Of a DNA stretch of 64,000 nt, positions 39,870 to 48,749 are shown one piece after another. The notes beneath the pieces were generated by a model. The model was not told the DNA's origin, did no database searches, and was given only the letters and a program-made list of their open reading frames with translations. The first letter of the stretch is position 1. Each line of letters opens with the position of its first letter. Source of the DNA: Kitasatospora sp. GAS204B (GTDB lineage: Bacteria; Actinomycetota; Actinomycetes; Streptomycetales; Streptomycetaceae); assembly GCF_029892155.1 (NCBI RefSeq), contig NZ_JARZAG010000002.1:62001-126000 (forward strand), written 5' to 3'. A program made the translations under genes and the position numbers.

Positions 39870-39903
39870 GACCGGCGCCCCCTGCGTGCAGGGGGCGCCG
39901 GTC
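39870..39903 (-). terminator. Terminator after the thiolase gene
   Basis: A 16-bp perfect inverted repeat (39870-39885 with 39888-39903) lies 13 bases after the thiolase stop and ends 27 bases before the meaB start, so meaB needs its own promoter or readthrough. Confidence 0.75.
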
Positions 39904-39915
39904 ACTGACGCCTGA

Positions 39916-41121
39916 TCAGGCCTGGGGCACCCGGATGATCAGGGCATCGCCCTGACCGCCGCCGCCGCAGAGCGCGGCCGCGCCGATCCCACCGCCGCGC
40001 CGGCCCAGCTCCAGCGCCAGGTGCAGCACCACGCGGGCACCGGACATCCCGATCGGGTGGCCGAGCGCGATCGCGCCGCCGTTCACGTTGACCTTCTCCT
40101 CGGTGACACCGAGGTCCAGCATCGACTGGTGGGCGACGGCGGCGAAGGCCTCGTTGATCTCGATCAGGTCCAGGTCCTCGACCGCGATGCCCTCCTTGGC
40201 CACCGCGTGCTTGATCGCGTTGGACGGCTGCGACTGCAGCGAGTTGTCCGGGCCCGCCACGTTGCCGTGCGCGCCGATCTCGGCGATCCAGCTCAGGCCC
40301 AGCTCCTCGGCCTTGGCCCGGCTCATCACGACCACGGCGGCGGCGCCGTCGGAGATCTGCGAGGAGGTGCCGGCGGTGATCGTGCCGTCCTTGCTGAACG
40401 CCGGGCGCAGCTTGGCCAGGCCCTCGACCGTGGTGTCGGCCCGGATGCCCTCGTCCTGGCTGAACAGCACCGGCTCACCCTTGCGCTGCGGGATCGCGAC
40501 CGGCACGATCTCGGCCTCGAAGACGCCGTTCTTCTGCGCGGCGGCGGCCCGCTGGTGCGAGCGGGCGGCGATCTCGTCCTGCACCTCGCGGCCGATGCCC
40601 AAGCGGGTGTTGTGCTTCTCGGTCGACTCGCCCATCGGGATGTTCTCGTACGCGTCGGTCAGGCCGTCGTAGGCCATCGCGTCGAGCAGCTCGATCGCGC
40701 CGTACTTGTAGCCCTCACGGGACTTCGGCAGCAGGTGCGGGGCGTTGGTCATCGACTCCTGGCCACCGGCCACCACGATGTCGAACTCGCCGGCCCGGAT
40801 CAGCTGGTCGGCCAGCGCGATCGCGTCCAGGCCGGAGAGGCAGACCTTGTTGATGGTCAGCGCCGGCACGCTCATCGGGATGCCGGCCTTCACGGCGGCC
40901 TGGCGGGCCGGGATCTGGCCGGCGCCGGCCTGCAGCACCTGACCCATGATCACGTACTGCACCTGGTCACCGGTCACGCCGGCCCGCTCGAGCGCGGCCT
41001 TGATCGCGAAGCCGCCCAGGTCGGCGCCGGAGAATCCCTTGAGCGAGCCGAGCAGCCGACCCATCGGGGTACGGGCGCCCGCGACGATCACGGAGGTGGA
41101 AGCGGTGGAAGCGGTAGGCAT
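39916..41121 (-). CDS. atoB: Acetyl-CoA acetyltransferase (thiolase)
   Basis: 401 residues. Thiolase condensing or cleaving acetoacetyl-CoA. Nucleophile Cys at 94 in [12 protein letters not shown]; active-site [30 protein letters not shown] (His) and the second Cys in [10 protein letters not shown]. The ATG at 41121 has AAGGGG 8 bases upstream and is followed by a short Ser/Thr-rich start. Biosynthetic-type thiolase by its length and motifs. It is divergent from the epimerase, forming part of the C4 acyl-CoA set with the hydroxybutyryl-CoA dehydrogenase further along. Confidence 0.93.
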   Translation of the reverse strand: MPTASTASTSVIVAGARTPMGRLLGSLKGFSGADLGGFAIKAALERAGVTGDQVQYVIMGQVLQAGAGQIPARQAAVKAGIPMSVPALTINKVCLSGLDAIALADQLIRAGEFDIVVAGGQESMTNAPHLLPKSREGYKYGAIELLDAMAYDGLTDAYENIPMGESTEKHNTRLGIGREVQDEIAARSHQRAAAAQKNGVFEAEIVPVAIPQRKGEPVLFSQDEGIRADTTVEGLAKLRPAFSKDGTITAGTSSQISDGAAAVVVMSRAKAEELGLSWIAEIGAHGNVAGPDNSLQSQPSNAIKHAVAKEGIAVEDLDLIEINEAFAAVAHQSMLDLGVTEEKVNVNGGAIALGHPIGMSGARVVLHLALELGRRGGGIGAAALCGGGGQGDALIIRVPQA

Positions 41122-41330
41122 GGAACGAGCCCCTTCGCACGTCTTGGCCAGCGAGTCCTGCCGGGATCGAGCACGGCGACAGGGCCCGGGGGGAGGATGC
41201 AGCTCAATGTACTGACCCGTAACCCGGGCGTCACCGGAGCAACGGTGTGATCAGGCTCGCACGCGGCCCGGTGGCGCGGCGCCCCGCATCTGCGCTGCAC
41301 TGGTCCGACCCCAGCTTCAGGAGGCTCAGC

Positions 41331-41768
41331 GTGTTGACCCGGATCGACCACATCGGCATCGCCTGCTTCGACCTCGACAAGACCGTCGAGTTCTACCGTG
41401 CCACGTACGGCTTCGAGGTGTTCCACAGCGAGGTGAACGAGGAGCAGGGCGTCCGCGAGGCGATGCTCAAGATCAACGACACCGGTGACGGCGGCGCCTC
41501 CTACCTGCAGTTGCTGGAGCCGACCCGGGAGGACTCCACGGTCGCCAAGTGGCTGGCGAAGAACGGCGAGGGCGTGCACCACATCGCCTTCGGCACCGCG
41601 GACGTCGACGGTGTGGCGGCGGACGTCCGGAGCAAGGGCGTCCGGGTGCTGTACCCGGAGCCGCGGGTGGGCTCGATGGGCTCGCGGATCACCTTCCTGC
41701 ACCCCAAGGACTGCGGCGGCGTGCTGACCGAGCTGGTCACTGCGGCCAAGTCGGACGAGGAGCACTGA
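41331..41768 (+). CDS. mce: Methylmalonyl-CoA epimerase
   Basis: 145-residue glyoxalase-fold metalloenzyme converting (2S)- and (2R)-methylmalonyl-CoA. The GTG at 41331 has AGGAGG 6 bases upstream, so the longer open frame is rejected. Expected metal ligands are visible: IDHIGIA (His), YLQLLEP (Gln/Glu), GVHHIAFGT (His) and LTELVT (Glu). Two copies of the beta-alpha-beta-beta-beta unit are seen. With mutases and MeaB it feeds methylmalonyl-CoA for propionate use and polyketide extender supply. Confidence 0.95.
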   Translation: MLTRIDHIGIACFDLDKTVEFYRATYGFEVFHSEVNEEQGVREAMLKINDTGDGGASYLQLLEPTREDSTVAKWLAKNGEGVHHIAFGTADVDGVAADVRSKGVRVLYPEPRVGSMGSRITFLHPKDCGGVLTELVTAAKSDEEH

Positions 41769-42154
41769 GCGCCGCCCCGACCGGCCGGTAACCTGCGCCA
41801 GTGACGACCTCGGCGGTTACAGGTTCACCCCGGCCCACTACACTGCCCAGGGTCGCGGGGAGTCCATAGCCAGGGCACGGCTGAACAGACGCTGTTCTGA
41901 TCTGTCACCATTCTCCAGAAGGCAAGAGTTCGCTCAGGAGTCCACCCGGTCGGCGGAGCGCGGTCCACCGCGCGCCCCACTGGACCATGGCTCCGACCGC
42001 GGCGGACGGCTCCAGGAACCCCTGGGCCGTCCCCAGTCCCGGCCCCGTCCGGGACTGGCCGCGGATGTTAGGACCGTTGCTGCCGGCCGACCCGACGGGG
42101 TCGGCACGGCCGCTTGGGTCGAGGACGCGACCAGGAGATGGATGGGACCGCGCA
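41769..42154. other. 386-base upstream region and structured leader of scy
   Basis: No gene. Contains a promoter-like pair (TTACAG, 16-bp spacer, TACACT at 41817-41844), a GAACA/TGTTC dyad near 41884-41898, and in the leader two adjacent hairpins: a bulged stem from about 42004 to 42031 and a 10-bp stem (42033-42042 with 42049-42058). The leader would be about 300 bases long. Confidence 0.55.
41817..41844 (+). promoter_or_regulatory. Candidate promoter for scy
   Basis: TTACAG (41817-41822) and TACACT (41839-41844), 16 bases apart, fit a vegetative streptomycete promoter. About 310 bases upstream of the scy start. Confidence 0.45.
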
Positions 42155-45100
42155 GTGCGGGGCAACGACCGCTACGAGGTTGATGATCACCTCTCCCAGT
42201 TCGAGGCCGAGATGGAGCGGCTTCGCAAGGAGCGGGACAAGACCGTCGAGCATTCCGAGGACCTCGCCTACCAGGTGGAGGTGCTCCGGGCCAAGCTGCA
42301 CGAATCCCGTCGGCAGCTGGCTCAGCCGCGCGCTTTCGACGCCGTCTCCGGGCAGGCCGAGCAGCTGCTGCGCACCGCGGAGCTGCAGGCCCAGCAGCTG
42401 CGCGCGGACGCCGAGCGGCAACTGCGCGAGTCGCAGGCGGCCACCCAACGGCTGATGGCCGAGGCCGCCGAGCGCACCGCCCGGCTGGAAGCCGAGCTGC
42501 AGGCCCGCCGCCGCCAGCTCGAAGAGGAAATGGTCGAGCTGCGCCGGGCCGCCGAGCAGCACGTCAACGAGAACGTCAACTGGGCCGAGCAGACCCGCGC
42601 GGGCACCGAGCAGGAGGCCCAGCGCCTGCTGCAGGAGGCCCGGGCCGAGGCCGAGCGGATGATGGCCGCCACCCGGGCCGAGGCCGAGGCGCTGGCCGAC
42701 CAGGCCCGCGCGCAGACCGCCGCCGACGTGGACGCCGCCCGCGGCGAGGCCCAGGCCGCCGCCGAGGCCGCGCTGCTGCGGGCCCAGACCGACGCCGAGC
42801 GGCTGCTGCGCGCCGCCTCCGAGCAGGCCCAGCAGACCGTGGGCCAGGCCGAAGAGCTGCGCGGCAGTGCGGCCACCGAGGCCCAGCAGCAGCTCGCCGG
42901 GGCGCAGGCCGCCGCCGCCCAGCTGCAGGCCCAGGCGCTGGCCGCCGCCGAGCAGCGGGTGGCCGCCGCCCAGGCCGAGATCACCGAACTCAAGCAGCGG
43001 GCCGAGCAGGACCAGCGGCAGGCCGAGGCCGCCGCCGCCCGGGCTCAGGCCGAGATCGAACGGCTGCGCACCGAGGCCGAGGCCGAGGCCGAGCGGGCCC
43101 GCCAGGAGTCCGCCGAACTGCGCGCGCAGGCCACCCAGGCCGCCGAGCAGTTGCAGGCGGAGGCGGTGGCCACCGCCACGCAGCGGGTCGCGGACGGCGA
43201 GGCCGCCAGCGAGCAGCGCTCGCAGACCGCCAAGGCCGAGGTCGCCCGGATGGTCGGCCGGGCCACCGAGGAGGCCGAGCGGGTCAAGGCCGCCGCGGCC
43301 GAGCTGCTCGACCGGGCGCAGACCGCGATGGCCCAGGCGACCGCCGCCAAGGCGGCCGCCGACGACGAGAACGACCGGCTGCGCACCGCCGCGGAGACCG
43401 TCGCCAACCAGCTGCGGGCCGAGGCCGAGGCCGCCATCGCCGAGCTGCGCGCCGCGGCGCTGGCCGAGGCCGCCGAGCTGCGGGCACAGGCCGAGGGCGC
43501 CGCCGAGGCGCTGCGCAACGATGCCCGCGAGCAGGGCCGGGCCGAGGGCGCCAAGGACGCCACCGTGCACCTGGCCAAGGCCGCCAAGAGCGCCGAGGAG
43601 GCGCTCGCCCGGGCCACCCAGGACGCGCAGGCCACGCTCGCCGAGGCCGCCGCCGAGGCGGAGCGGGTGCGGACCGAGGCCGCCGCCGAGGCCGAGCGGC
43701 TGCGCGAGCAGGCGCAGGCCGCCGTCGAGCAGGCGCAGAACGCCGCGCTGGACGACGCCGCCGGCATCCGGGCCCGGATGGAGGCCATGCAGGACGAGGC
43801 GGCCCGGCTGCGCGCCGAGGCCGAGGAGCTGCGCACCGGCGCGGCCACCGAGGCCGAGAAGGTGCGCGGCGAGGCGCGTCGGCAGGCCGTGGCGCAGATA
43901 GAGGAATCCGCGAAGAGCGCGGAGGAGCTGCTCACCAAGGCCAAGGCCGATTCGGACGAGCTGCGCGCGGGCGCGGCCGCCGAGGTCGAGCGGCTGCGCA
44001 CCGAGGCCAAGGAGCAGGCCGCGCAGATGCAGGCGCGGGCCGAGCAGACGCTGGCCCGGGCCCGCGGCGAGGCCGAGAAGCTGGTCACGGGCACCCAGCA
44101 GCAGTCCAAGGACACGCTGGCCGCCGCCAAGGCCGCCGCCGCCGAGAACCGGGCCGCCGCCGAGCGGGAGACCGCCGACCTGCGCCGCCAGGCGGTCGAG
44201 TACGACCAGCGGGTGCGCGCCGAGGCCGAGGAGCTGGCCGGCGCGATCCAGGCGACCGCCCAGCAGGCCGCCGAGGAGCGCGAGGCGCAGGCCGTCGCCG
44301 AGGCCGAGCGGCTGCTGGCCGAGGCCGAGGCGACCGCGAACGCGCTGCGCGAGGAGGCCCACCGGGCCGCCGAGCAGGCGGCCGCGGACCTGCACCGTGA
44401 GCGCGAGGAGACCGCCGCCCGGCTGACCGCCGCGCAGCAGGCCCAGGAGCAGGCCCAGGCAGCCGCCGAGGAGCTGACCGAGCGCACCGATGCCGAGCTG
44501 GCCGAGCTGCGGGCGCAGGCCGAGCGCGAGACCGGCGAGTTGCGTGAGCGCACCGACGCCGAGGTCGCCGCCCTGCGCGCCGAGGCCGAGCGGGCCAGCG
44601 CCGAACTGCACGAGCAGGCCGCCGAGTTCGACCAGCGGGTGCGCGCCGAGGCCGCTGCCTTCGACGAGCGGCTGCGGGCCGAGGCCGCCGAGTACGACCA
44701 GCGGGTGCGCGCTGCGGCCGAGGAGCAGGCCACCCGGGTGCGGGTCGAGGCCGAGGCCGCCGCCGATGCGCTGCGGACCCAGGCCGCCGAGCAGCTCGAG
44801 CAGGCCGGGGCGAGCGCCGAGCTGGCCGTGGCGCAGGCCGCCGAGGAGGCGACCGGCCTGCGGGCCACCGCCGCCGAGGAGGCCGCCGCACTGCGCGTCG
44901 AGATCGCCGAGGCGCTGGAGCAGGCCCGGTTGGAGGCCGCCGAGGCCACGGCCGCCGCCACCGCCCGGGCGGCCGAGCTGGTGTCCGCCGCCGAGGACGA
45001 GGCGGCCACCGTCCGCCAGTCGGTGGCGGGGCTGCACGAGACCGCCGCCCAGCAGGTGGCCGAGCTGCGCGAGGCCACCGACGCCGAGGTCGCCGCCCTG

Positions 45101-46759
45101 CGCGCCGAGGCCGAGCGCGAGAGCACCGAGCTGCGGGCCCTCGCCGAGCGGGACGCCGCCGAACTGCGCGAGCAGGCCACCGCCGCGGCCGCGGCCGAGC
45201 GCGAGGCCGCCGAGCGCGAGGCGGCCCGGATCGCCGCCGAGGCGGAGACCTACCACGAGCGGCTGCGGGCGGAGGCGGACGCCTACGACAGCGGCCTGCG
45301 CGCCGAGGCCGAGCAGTACACGGCCCAGCTGCGGGCCGACACCGAGGCCGAGGTCGCCCGGATCACCACCGAGGCCCGCGACTACGACGCCGCACTGCGC
45401 GCCGAGGCCGAGACCCAGCTCACCGAGGCCCAGCAGGAGGCCCACCGGCGGCACGCCGAGGCGCAGGCGCGGGCTCAGCACACCGTGGCCGAGGCCGAGG
45501 AGCGCGGCGCGGCGATCCTGGCCGAGGCCGAGCAGTACGCGGCCCGGCTGCGCACCGAGGCAGAGGAGTACGCCTCGGCCACCCGCACGCTGGCCGAGGA
45601 GTACGAGGTGGCCACCCGCACGCGGGCCGACGCCTTCGACGCGAGCACCCGCGAGCAGGCCGAGCAGTTCGACACCGCCACCCGGGCCCAGGCGACCTCG
45701 GTGCTGGAGAAGGCCTTCGCCGATGCCGAGTCGCTCGGCGAGGAGGCCCAGACCACCGCGCTGGCCACCACCGCCGCCGCCGAGGAACAGGCCGACGCCA
45801 TGGTGGCCGCCGCCCGCAAGGAGACCGAGCGGCTGGTCGCGACGGGCGAGGCGGCCGGGCAGGCCGCGGTCGAGCGGGCCAGGGCGGACGCCGACGCGCT
45901 GCTCTCCGAGGCCCGCCGGGACGCCACCGCGATCCGCGAGCGCGCCGAGGAGCTGCGCGAGCGCACCGAGGCCGAGGTCGAGGCGCTGCACGAGCGTGCC
46001 CGCAAGGAGAACGCGCAGGCCATGAAGTCGGCCGGCGAGCGGGTGGACGCGCTGGTGACGGCGGCTCAGGAGCAGCTCACCGAGGCCGAGGAGCAGGCGG
46101 TGGCCGCCGTCGCCGAGGCCGAGGACCGAGCGGCCGCGCTGGTGGCGGCAGCCGAGGAGCGGGCCGCCGAGCTCACCTCCGAAGCATCCGCGGAGGCCAG
46201 CAAGGTCCGGATCTCCGCCGTGCGCAAGGCCGAAGGCCTGCTGAAGGAGGCCGAGCTGAAGCTCGCCGCCTCCACCACCAAGGCCGAGAAGCTGGCCGCC
46301 GAGGCCGATCAGCGGCTCAAGGCGGCCCAGGACGAGGCCGAGGAGCAGCTGGAGGCCGCCGCCGCCGAGGCCGCCAAGCGGCTGCGGGGCGCCGAGGAGA
46401 CCGCGGCCGAGCAGCTGCGGCTCGCCGAGGAGGAGGCCGACCGGGTGGCGAACAACGCCCGGACCGAGGCCCAGCGGGTCACCGACGAAGGCCGGCGCGA
46501 GCTGGACGAACTGGTGCGCCGGCGCAAGGACATCAACACCGAGATCTCGCGCGTGCAGGACGTCCTGTCCGCGCTGGAAGCCTTCGAGGCGCCGTCCCCT
46601 GTGCAGCAGGCGGCGGCCCGGGAGGCGGCCGACTCGTCCGGGGGCGGTAAGCGCGGCGGGGGAGCCAACGGGGGGTCAAACGGGGGCTCCAAGGCGGGCG
46701 CTGGAGTGGGCGCCCCCCGATCGGGTGGTGGCAGGTCCGGAGGGACACCACCCGATTGA
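42155..46759 (+). CDS. scy: Polarised-growth coiled-coil protein Scy
   Basis: 1534 residues, almost entirely Ala/Glu/Arg/Gln-rich coiled coil. The GTG at 42155 gives VRGNDRYEVDDHLSQFEAEMERLRKERDK, the expected Scy start; GGGA lies upstream. The N-terminal portion resembles DivIVA-type sequence (YQVEVLRAKLHESRRQLA), then about 1400 residues of repeats. Central blocks alternate EYDQRVRAEAEEL-type units (EFDERLRAEAAEYDQRV), and the end has an LxxRRKDINTEISRVQDVLSALEAF coiled segment before a Gly/Ser/Asn-rich tail. Scy organises the tip-organising centre with DivIVA and FilP at hyphal tips and sets branching. S. coelicolor Scy is about 1326 residues, so this is longer. Directly upstream of filP, which supports the assignment. 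Confidence 0.95.
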   Translation: MRGNDRYEVDDHLSQFEAEMERLRKERDKTVEHSEDLAYQVEVLRAKLHESRRQLAQPRAFDAVSGQAEQLLRTAELQAQQLRADAERQLRESQAATQRLMAEAAERTARLEAELQARRRQLEEEMVELRRAAEQHVNENVNWAEQTRAGTEQEAQRLLQEARAEAERMMAATRAEAEALADQARAQTAADVDAARGEAQAAAEAALLRAQTDAERLLRAASEQAQQTVGQAEELRGSAATEAQQQLAGAQAAAAQLQAQALAAAEQRVAAAQAEITELKQRAEQDQRQAEAAAARAQAEIERLRTEAEAEAERARQESAELRAQATQAAEQLQAEAVATATQRVADGEAASEQRSQTAKAEVARMVGRATEEAERVKAAAAELLDRAQTAMAQATAAKAAADDENDRLRTAAETVANQLRAEAEAAIAELRAAALAEAAELRAQAEGAAEALRNDAREQGRAEGAKDATVHLAKAAKSAEEALARATQDAQATLAEAAAEAERVRTEAAAEAERLREQAQAAVEQAQNAALDDAAGIRARMEAMQDEAARLRAEAEELRTGAATEAEKVRGEARRQAVAQIEESAKSAEELLTKAKADSDELRAGAAAEVERLRTEAKEQAAQMQARAEQTLARARGEAEKLVTGTQQQSKDTLAAAKAAAAENRAAAERETADLRRQAVEYDQRVRAEAEELAGAIQATAQQAAEEREAQAVAEAERLLAEAEATANALREEAHRAAEQAAADLHREREETAARLTAAQQAQEQAQAAAEELTERTDAELAELRAQAERETGELRERTDAEVAALRAEAERASAELHEQAAEFDQRVRAEAAAFDERLRAEAAEYDQRVRAAAEEQATRVRVEAEAAADALRTQAAEQLEQAGASAELAVAQAAEEATGLRATAAEEAAALRVEIAEALEQARLEAAEATAAATARAAELVSAAEDEAATVRQSVAGLHETAAQQVAELREATDAEVAALRAEAERESTELRALAERDAAELREQATAAAAAEREAAEREAARIAAEAETYHERLRAEADAYDSGLRAEAEQYTAQLRADTEAEVARITTEARDYDAALRAEAETQLTEAQQEAHRRHAEAQARAQHTVAEAEERGAAILAEAEQYAARLRTEAEEYASATRTLAEEYEVATRTRADAFDASTREQAEQFDTATRAQATSVLEKAFADAESLGEEAQTTALATTAAAEEQADAMVAAARKETERLVATGEAAGQAAVERARADADALLSEARRDATAIRERAEELRERTEAEVEALHERARKENAQAMKSAGERVDALVTAAQEQLTEAEEQAVAAVAEAEDRAAALVAAAEERAAELTSEASAEASKVRISAVRKAEGLLKEAELKLAASTTKAEKLAAEADQRLKAAQDEAEEQLEAAAAEAAKRLRGAEETAAEQLRLAEEEADRVANNARTEAQRVTDEGRRELDELVRRRKDINTEISRVQDVLSALEAFEAPSPVQQAAAREAADSSGGGKRGGGANGGSNGGSKAGAGVGAPRSGGGRSGGTPPD

Positions 46760-46866
46760 GCGGACATTGTCCGTCAGCCATAGGCTTTTCGCCTACGACA
46801 CTCCGGTAACGTGTCAGGATTCCCTCAACCTCATCAGCGGTTTGACGACAGGAAGCCCAGAACCCC

Positions 46867-47796
46867 ATGAGCGACAGTCACTCCCCTCACGGCTTCGACC
46901 TGGTGCGCCGTGGGTACGAGCGCGCCCAGGTCGACGAGCGGATCACCAAGCTGGTGGCCGACCGCGACAGCGCGTTGACCAGGATCAGCGCGCTGGAAAA
47001 GCGGATCGAGGAGCTCCACCTCGAGACGCAGAGCGCTCAGGCCCAGGTGGCGGACGCCGAGCCGTCCTACGCCGGTCTCGGCGCGCGGGTCGAGAAGATC
47101 CTGCGGCTGGCCGAGGAGGAGGCGAAGGACCTGCGCGACGAGGCGCACCGCGCCGCCGAGCAGCACCGCGAGCTGGCCGAGGCGGCCGCCCAGCAGGTCC
47201 GCTCCGAGGCGGAGAACTACGCCAAGGACCGCAAGGCGAAGGCCGAGGACGAGGGTCTGCGGATCGTCGACAAGGCCAAGAGCGACTCCGCCCAGCTGCG
47301 CGCCGAGGCCAACAAGGACGCGGTCAACAAGCGTGAGGAGGCGGAGGCCCTCTTCGAGGAGACCCGCACCAAGGCCGCCCAGGCCGCGCTGGAGTTCGAG
47401 ACCAACCTGGCCAAGCGCCGCGAGCAGTCCGAGCGCGACCTGGCGGCCCGTCAGGCCAAGGCCGAGAAGCGCCTGGCCGAGATCGAGCACCGGGCCGAGC
47501 AGCTGCGCCTGGAGGCCGAGAAGCTGCGCACCGACGCCGAGCGCCGGGCCCGCCAGACGGTCGAGACGGCCCAGCGCCAGTCCGAGGACATCGTGGCCGA
47601 CGCGAACGCCAAGGCCGACCGGATCCGCAGCGAGTCCGAGCGCGAGCTGGCGGCGCTGACCAACCGCCGCGACTCGATCAACGCCCAGCTGACCAACGTC
47701 CGCGAGATGCTGGCCACGCTGACCGGTGCCGCCGTCGCCGCGGCCACCCTGCCGGGCGACGACGCCCTCGGCGTGCCGGCCCAGCAGTCCCGCTGA
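46867..47796 (+). CDS. filP: Intermediate-filament-like cytoskeletal protein FilP
   Basis: 309 residues. ATG at 46867, just after GGAAGCCCAGAACCCC. The start SPHGFDLVRRGYERAQVDERITKL resembles DivIVA/Wag31 N-terminal segments; the rest is a continuous charged coiled coil ending in an Ala/Gly/Pro tail. FilP forms filaments that stiffen hyphae and interacts with Scy and DivIVA at the tip. The 107-base gap to scy, with a TAGGC/GCCTA dyad and AT-rich stretch, may hold its own promoter. A strong terminator follows. Confidence 0.95.
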   Translation: MSDSHSPHGFDLVRRGYERAQVDERITKLVADRDSALTRISALEKRIEELHLETQSAQAQVADAEPSYAGLGARVEKILRLAEEEAKDLRDEAHRAAEQHRELAEAAAQQVRSEAENYAKDRKAKAEDEGLRIVDKAKSDSAQLRAEANKDAVNKREEAEALFEETRTKAAQAALEFETNLAKRREQSERDLAARQAKAEKRLAEIEHRAEQLRLEAEKLRTDAERRARQTVETAQRQSEDIVADANAKADRIRSESERELAALTNRRDSINAQLTNVREMLATLTGAAVAAATLPGDDALGVPAQQSR

Positions 47797-47821
47797 CCCA
47801 GCGGCACCGCTGATGCAGCGC

Positions 47822-47865
47822 CAGAACGGCGCCTGCCCCGTCTCCACGGGGCAGGCGCCGTTCTG
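47822..47865. terminator. 20-bp terminator after filP (also serves the hydrolase gene)
   Basis: Arms 47822-47841 and 47846-47865 are perfect over 20 bp with a 4-base loop, 25 bases after filP and 12 bases from the convergent hydrolase stop at 47878. Confidence 0.88.
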
Positions 47866-47877
47866 CTGTGGCCAGCG

Positions 47878-48645
47878 CTACACCCGCCGCAGCAGCGCCG
47901 TCACCGCCGCGTTGAAGGCCGCCGGGGCCTCCAGCGCGCTCAGGTGCCCCACCCCCGGAATCACCGTCAGCTCGGCGTCCGGCAGGGCCATCGCCATCGC
48001 CTCCGCGTCCGCCACCGGGGTCAGCGCGTCGTACTCCCCCACCACCACCGTGGCCGGCACCCGCAGCCCTTCCAGGGTCGCGAAGGAGTCGGGCCTGGCC
48101 GCCATCGCGCGCTGCGCCCAGGCCACCCCGGCCGGGCCGGCCGCGCCGATCAGCGCCCGCACCTCGGCGATCAGTTCGCCGGTGGAGTCCGGGCCGAGCA
48201 GCGAGTCCTCGGTCTTCTCCTCCAGCAGCAGCGCCACGCTGTCCCTGGCCAGCACCGCCGCGGCGATCCGCTCCCGGTTGGCCAGCGCTGCCGGCGCGTC
48301 CGCACTCGCCTTGGTGTCGGCCAGCAGCAGCCCGGCCAGCCGGTCCGGGTGGCGGCGGGCGAAGGCCATCGCCAGGTAGCCGCCCATCGAGACCCCGCCG
48401 ACCACCGCCGTGCGCACGCCCGCCGCGTCCAGCAGCCCGGCCAGCTGGTCCGCCCAGCGCTCCAGCGAGGGCTCGCCGACCGGGGCCGGTGAGTCCCCGA
48501 AACCCGGCAGGTCGGGTGCCAGCACCCGGGCCGTGCCGAGCGCTCCGTCGAGCTGGGCGCGGTACATCCCGGCGTTGAGTGGGAATGCGTGCAGCAGGAG
48601 CAGCGGCGTGCCCGCGCCGCGGTCACGAAGAGCGAGATCGGTCAT
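47878..48645 (-). CDS. Alpha/beta hydrolase
   Basis: 255 residues. The ATG at 48645 is chosen over an upstream frame start because the sequence MTDLALRDRGAGTPLLLLHAFPLN begins the hydrolase fold. Oxyanion region HAFPLNAGMY, nucleophile elbow GGVSMGGYL (Ser about 90), acid GEYDALTP, and His in PGVGHLSALEAP. It resembles 3-oxoadipate enol-lactonase/BioH-type hydrolases, but substrate cannot be set from sequence. Divergent from the ABC ATPase. Confidence 0.88.
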   Translation of the reverse strand: MTDLALRDRGAGTPLLLLHAFPLNAGMYRAQLDGALGTARVLAPDLPGFGDSPAPVGEPSLERWADQLAGLLDAAGVRTAVVGGVSMGGYLAMAFARRHPDRLAGLLLADTKASADAPAALANRERIAAAVLARDSVALLLEEKTEDSLLGPDSTGELIAEVRALIGAAGPAGVAWAQRAMAARPDSFATLEGLRVPATVVVGEYDALTPVADAEAMAMALPDAELTVIPGVGHLSALEAPAAFNAAVTALLRRV

Positions 48646-48703
48646 GGCGCCCACCGTAGGCGGCATCCCGAAGGGTCGCACAATCCGGACCCTTATGTCT
48701 GAT

Positions 48704-48720
48704 TCGTCATAACCTGACGA
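48704..48720. promoter_or_regulatory. Dyad upstream of the ABC ATPase gene
   Basis: TCGTCA (48704-48709) and TGACGA (48715-48720) are perfect inverted arms, 5 bases apart, 30 bases before the ABC ATPase start, in an AT-richer divergent spacer. Confidence 0.35.
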
Positions 48721-48749
48721 TGTATGAGAATCAGGAAGCAGGAGCGCCG

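Noticed and set aside
42068..45991. 1307-residue open frame on the minus strand opposite scy
   Set aside because: Gly/Leu/Arg-rich mirror of the repeated scy codons; long antisense frames are expected in high-GC repeats, and no start signal exists.
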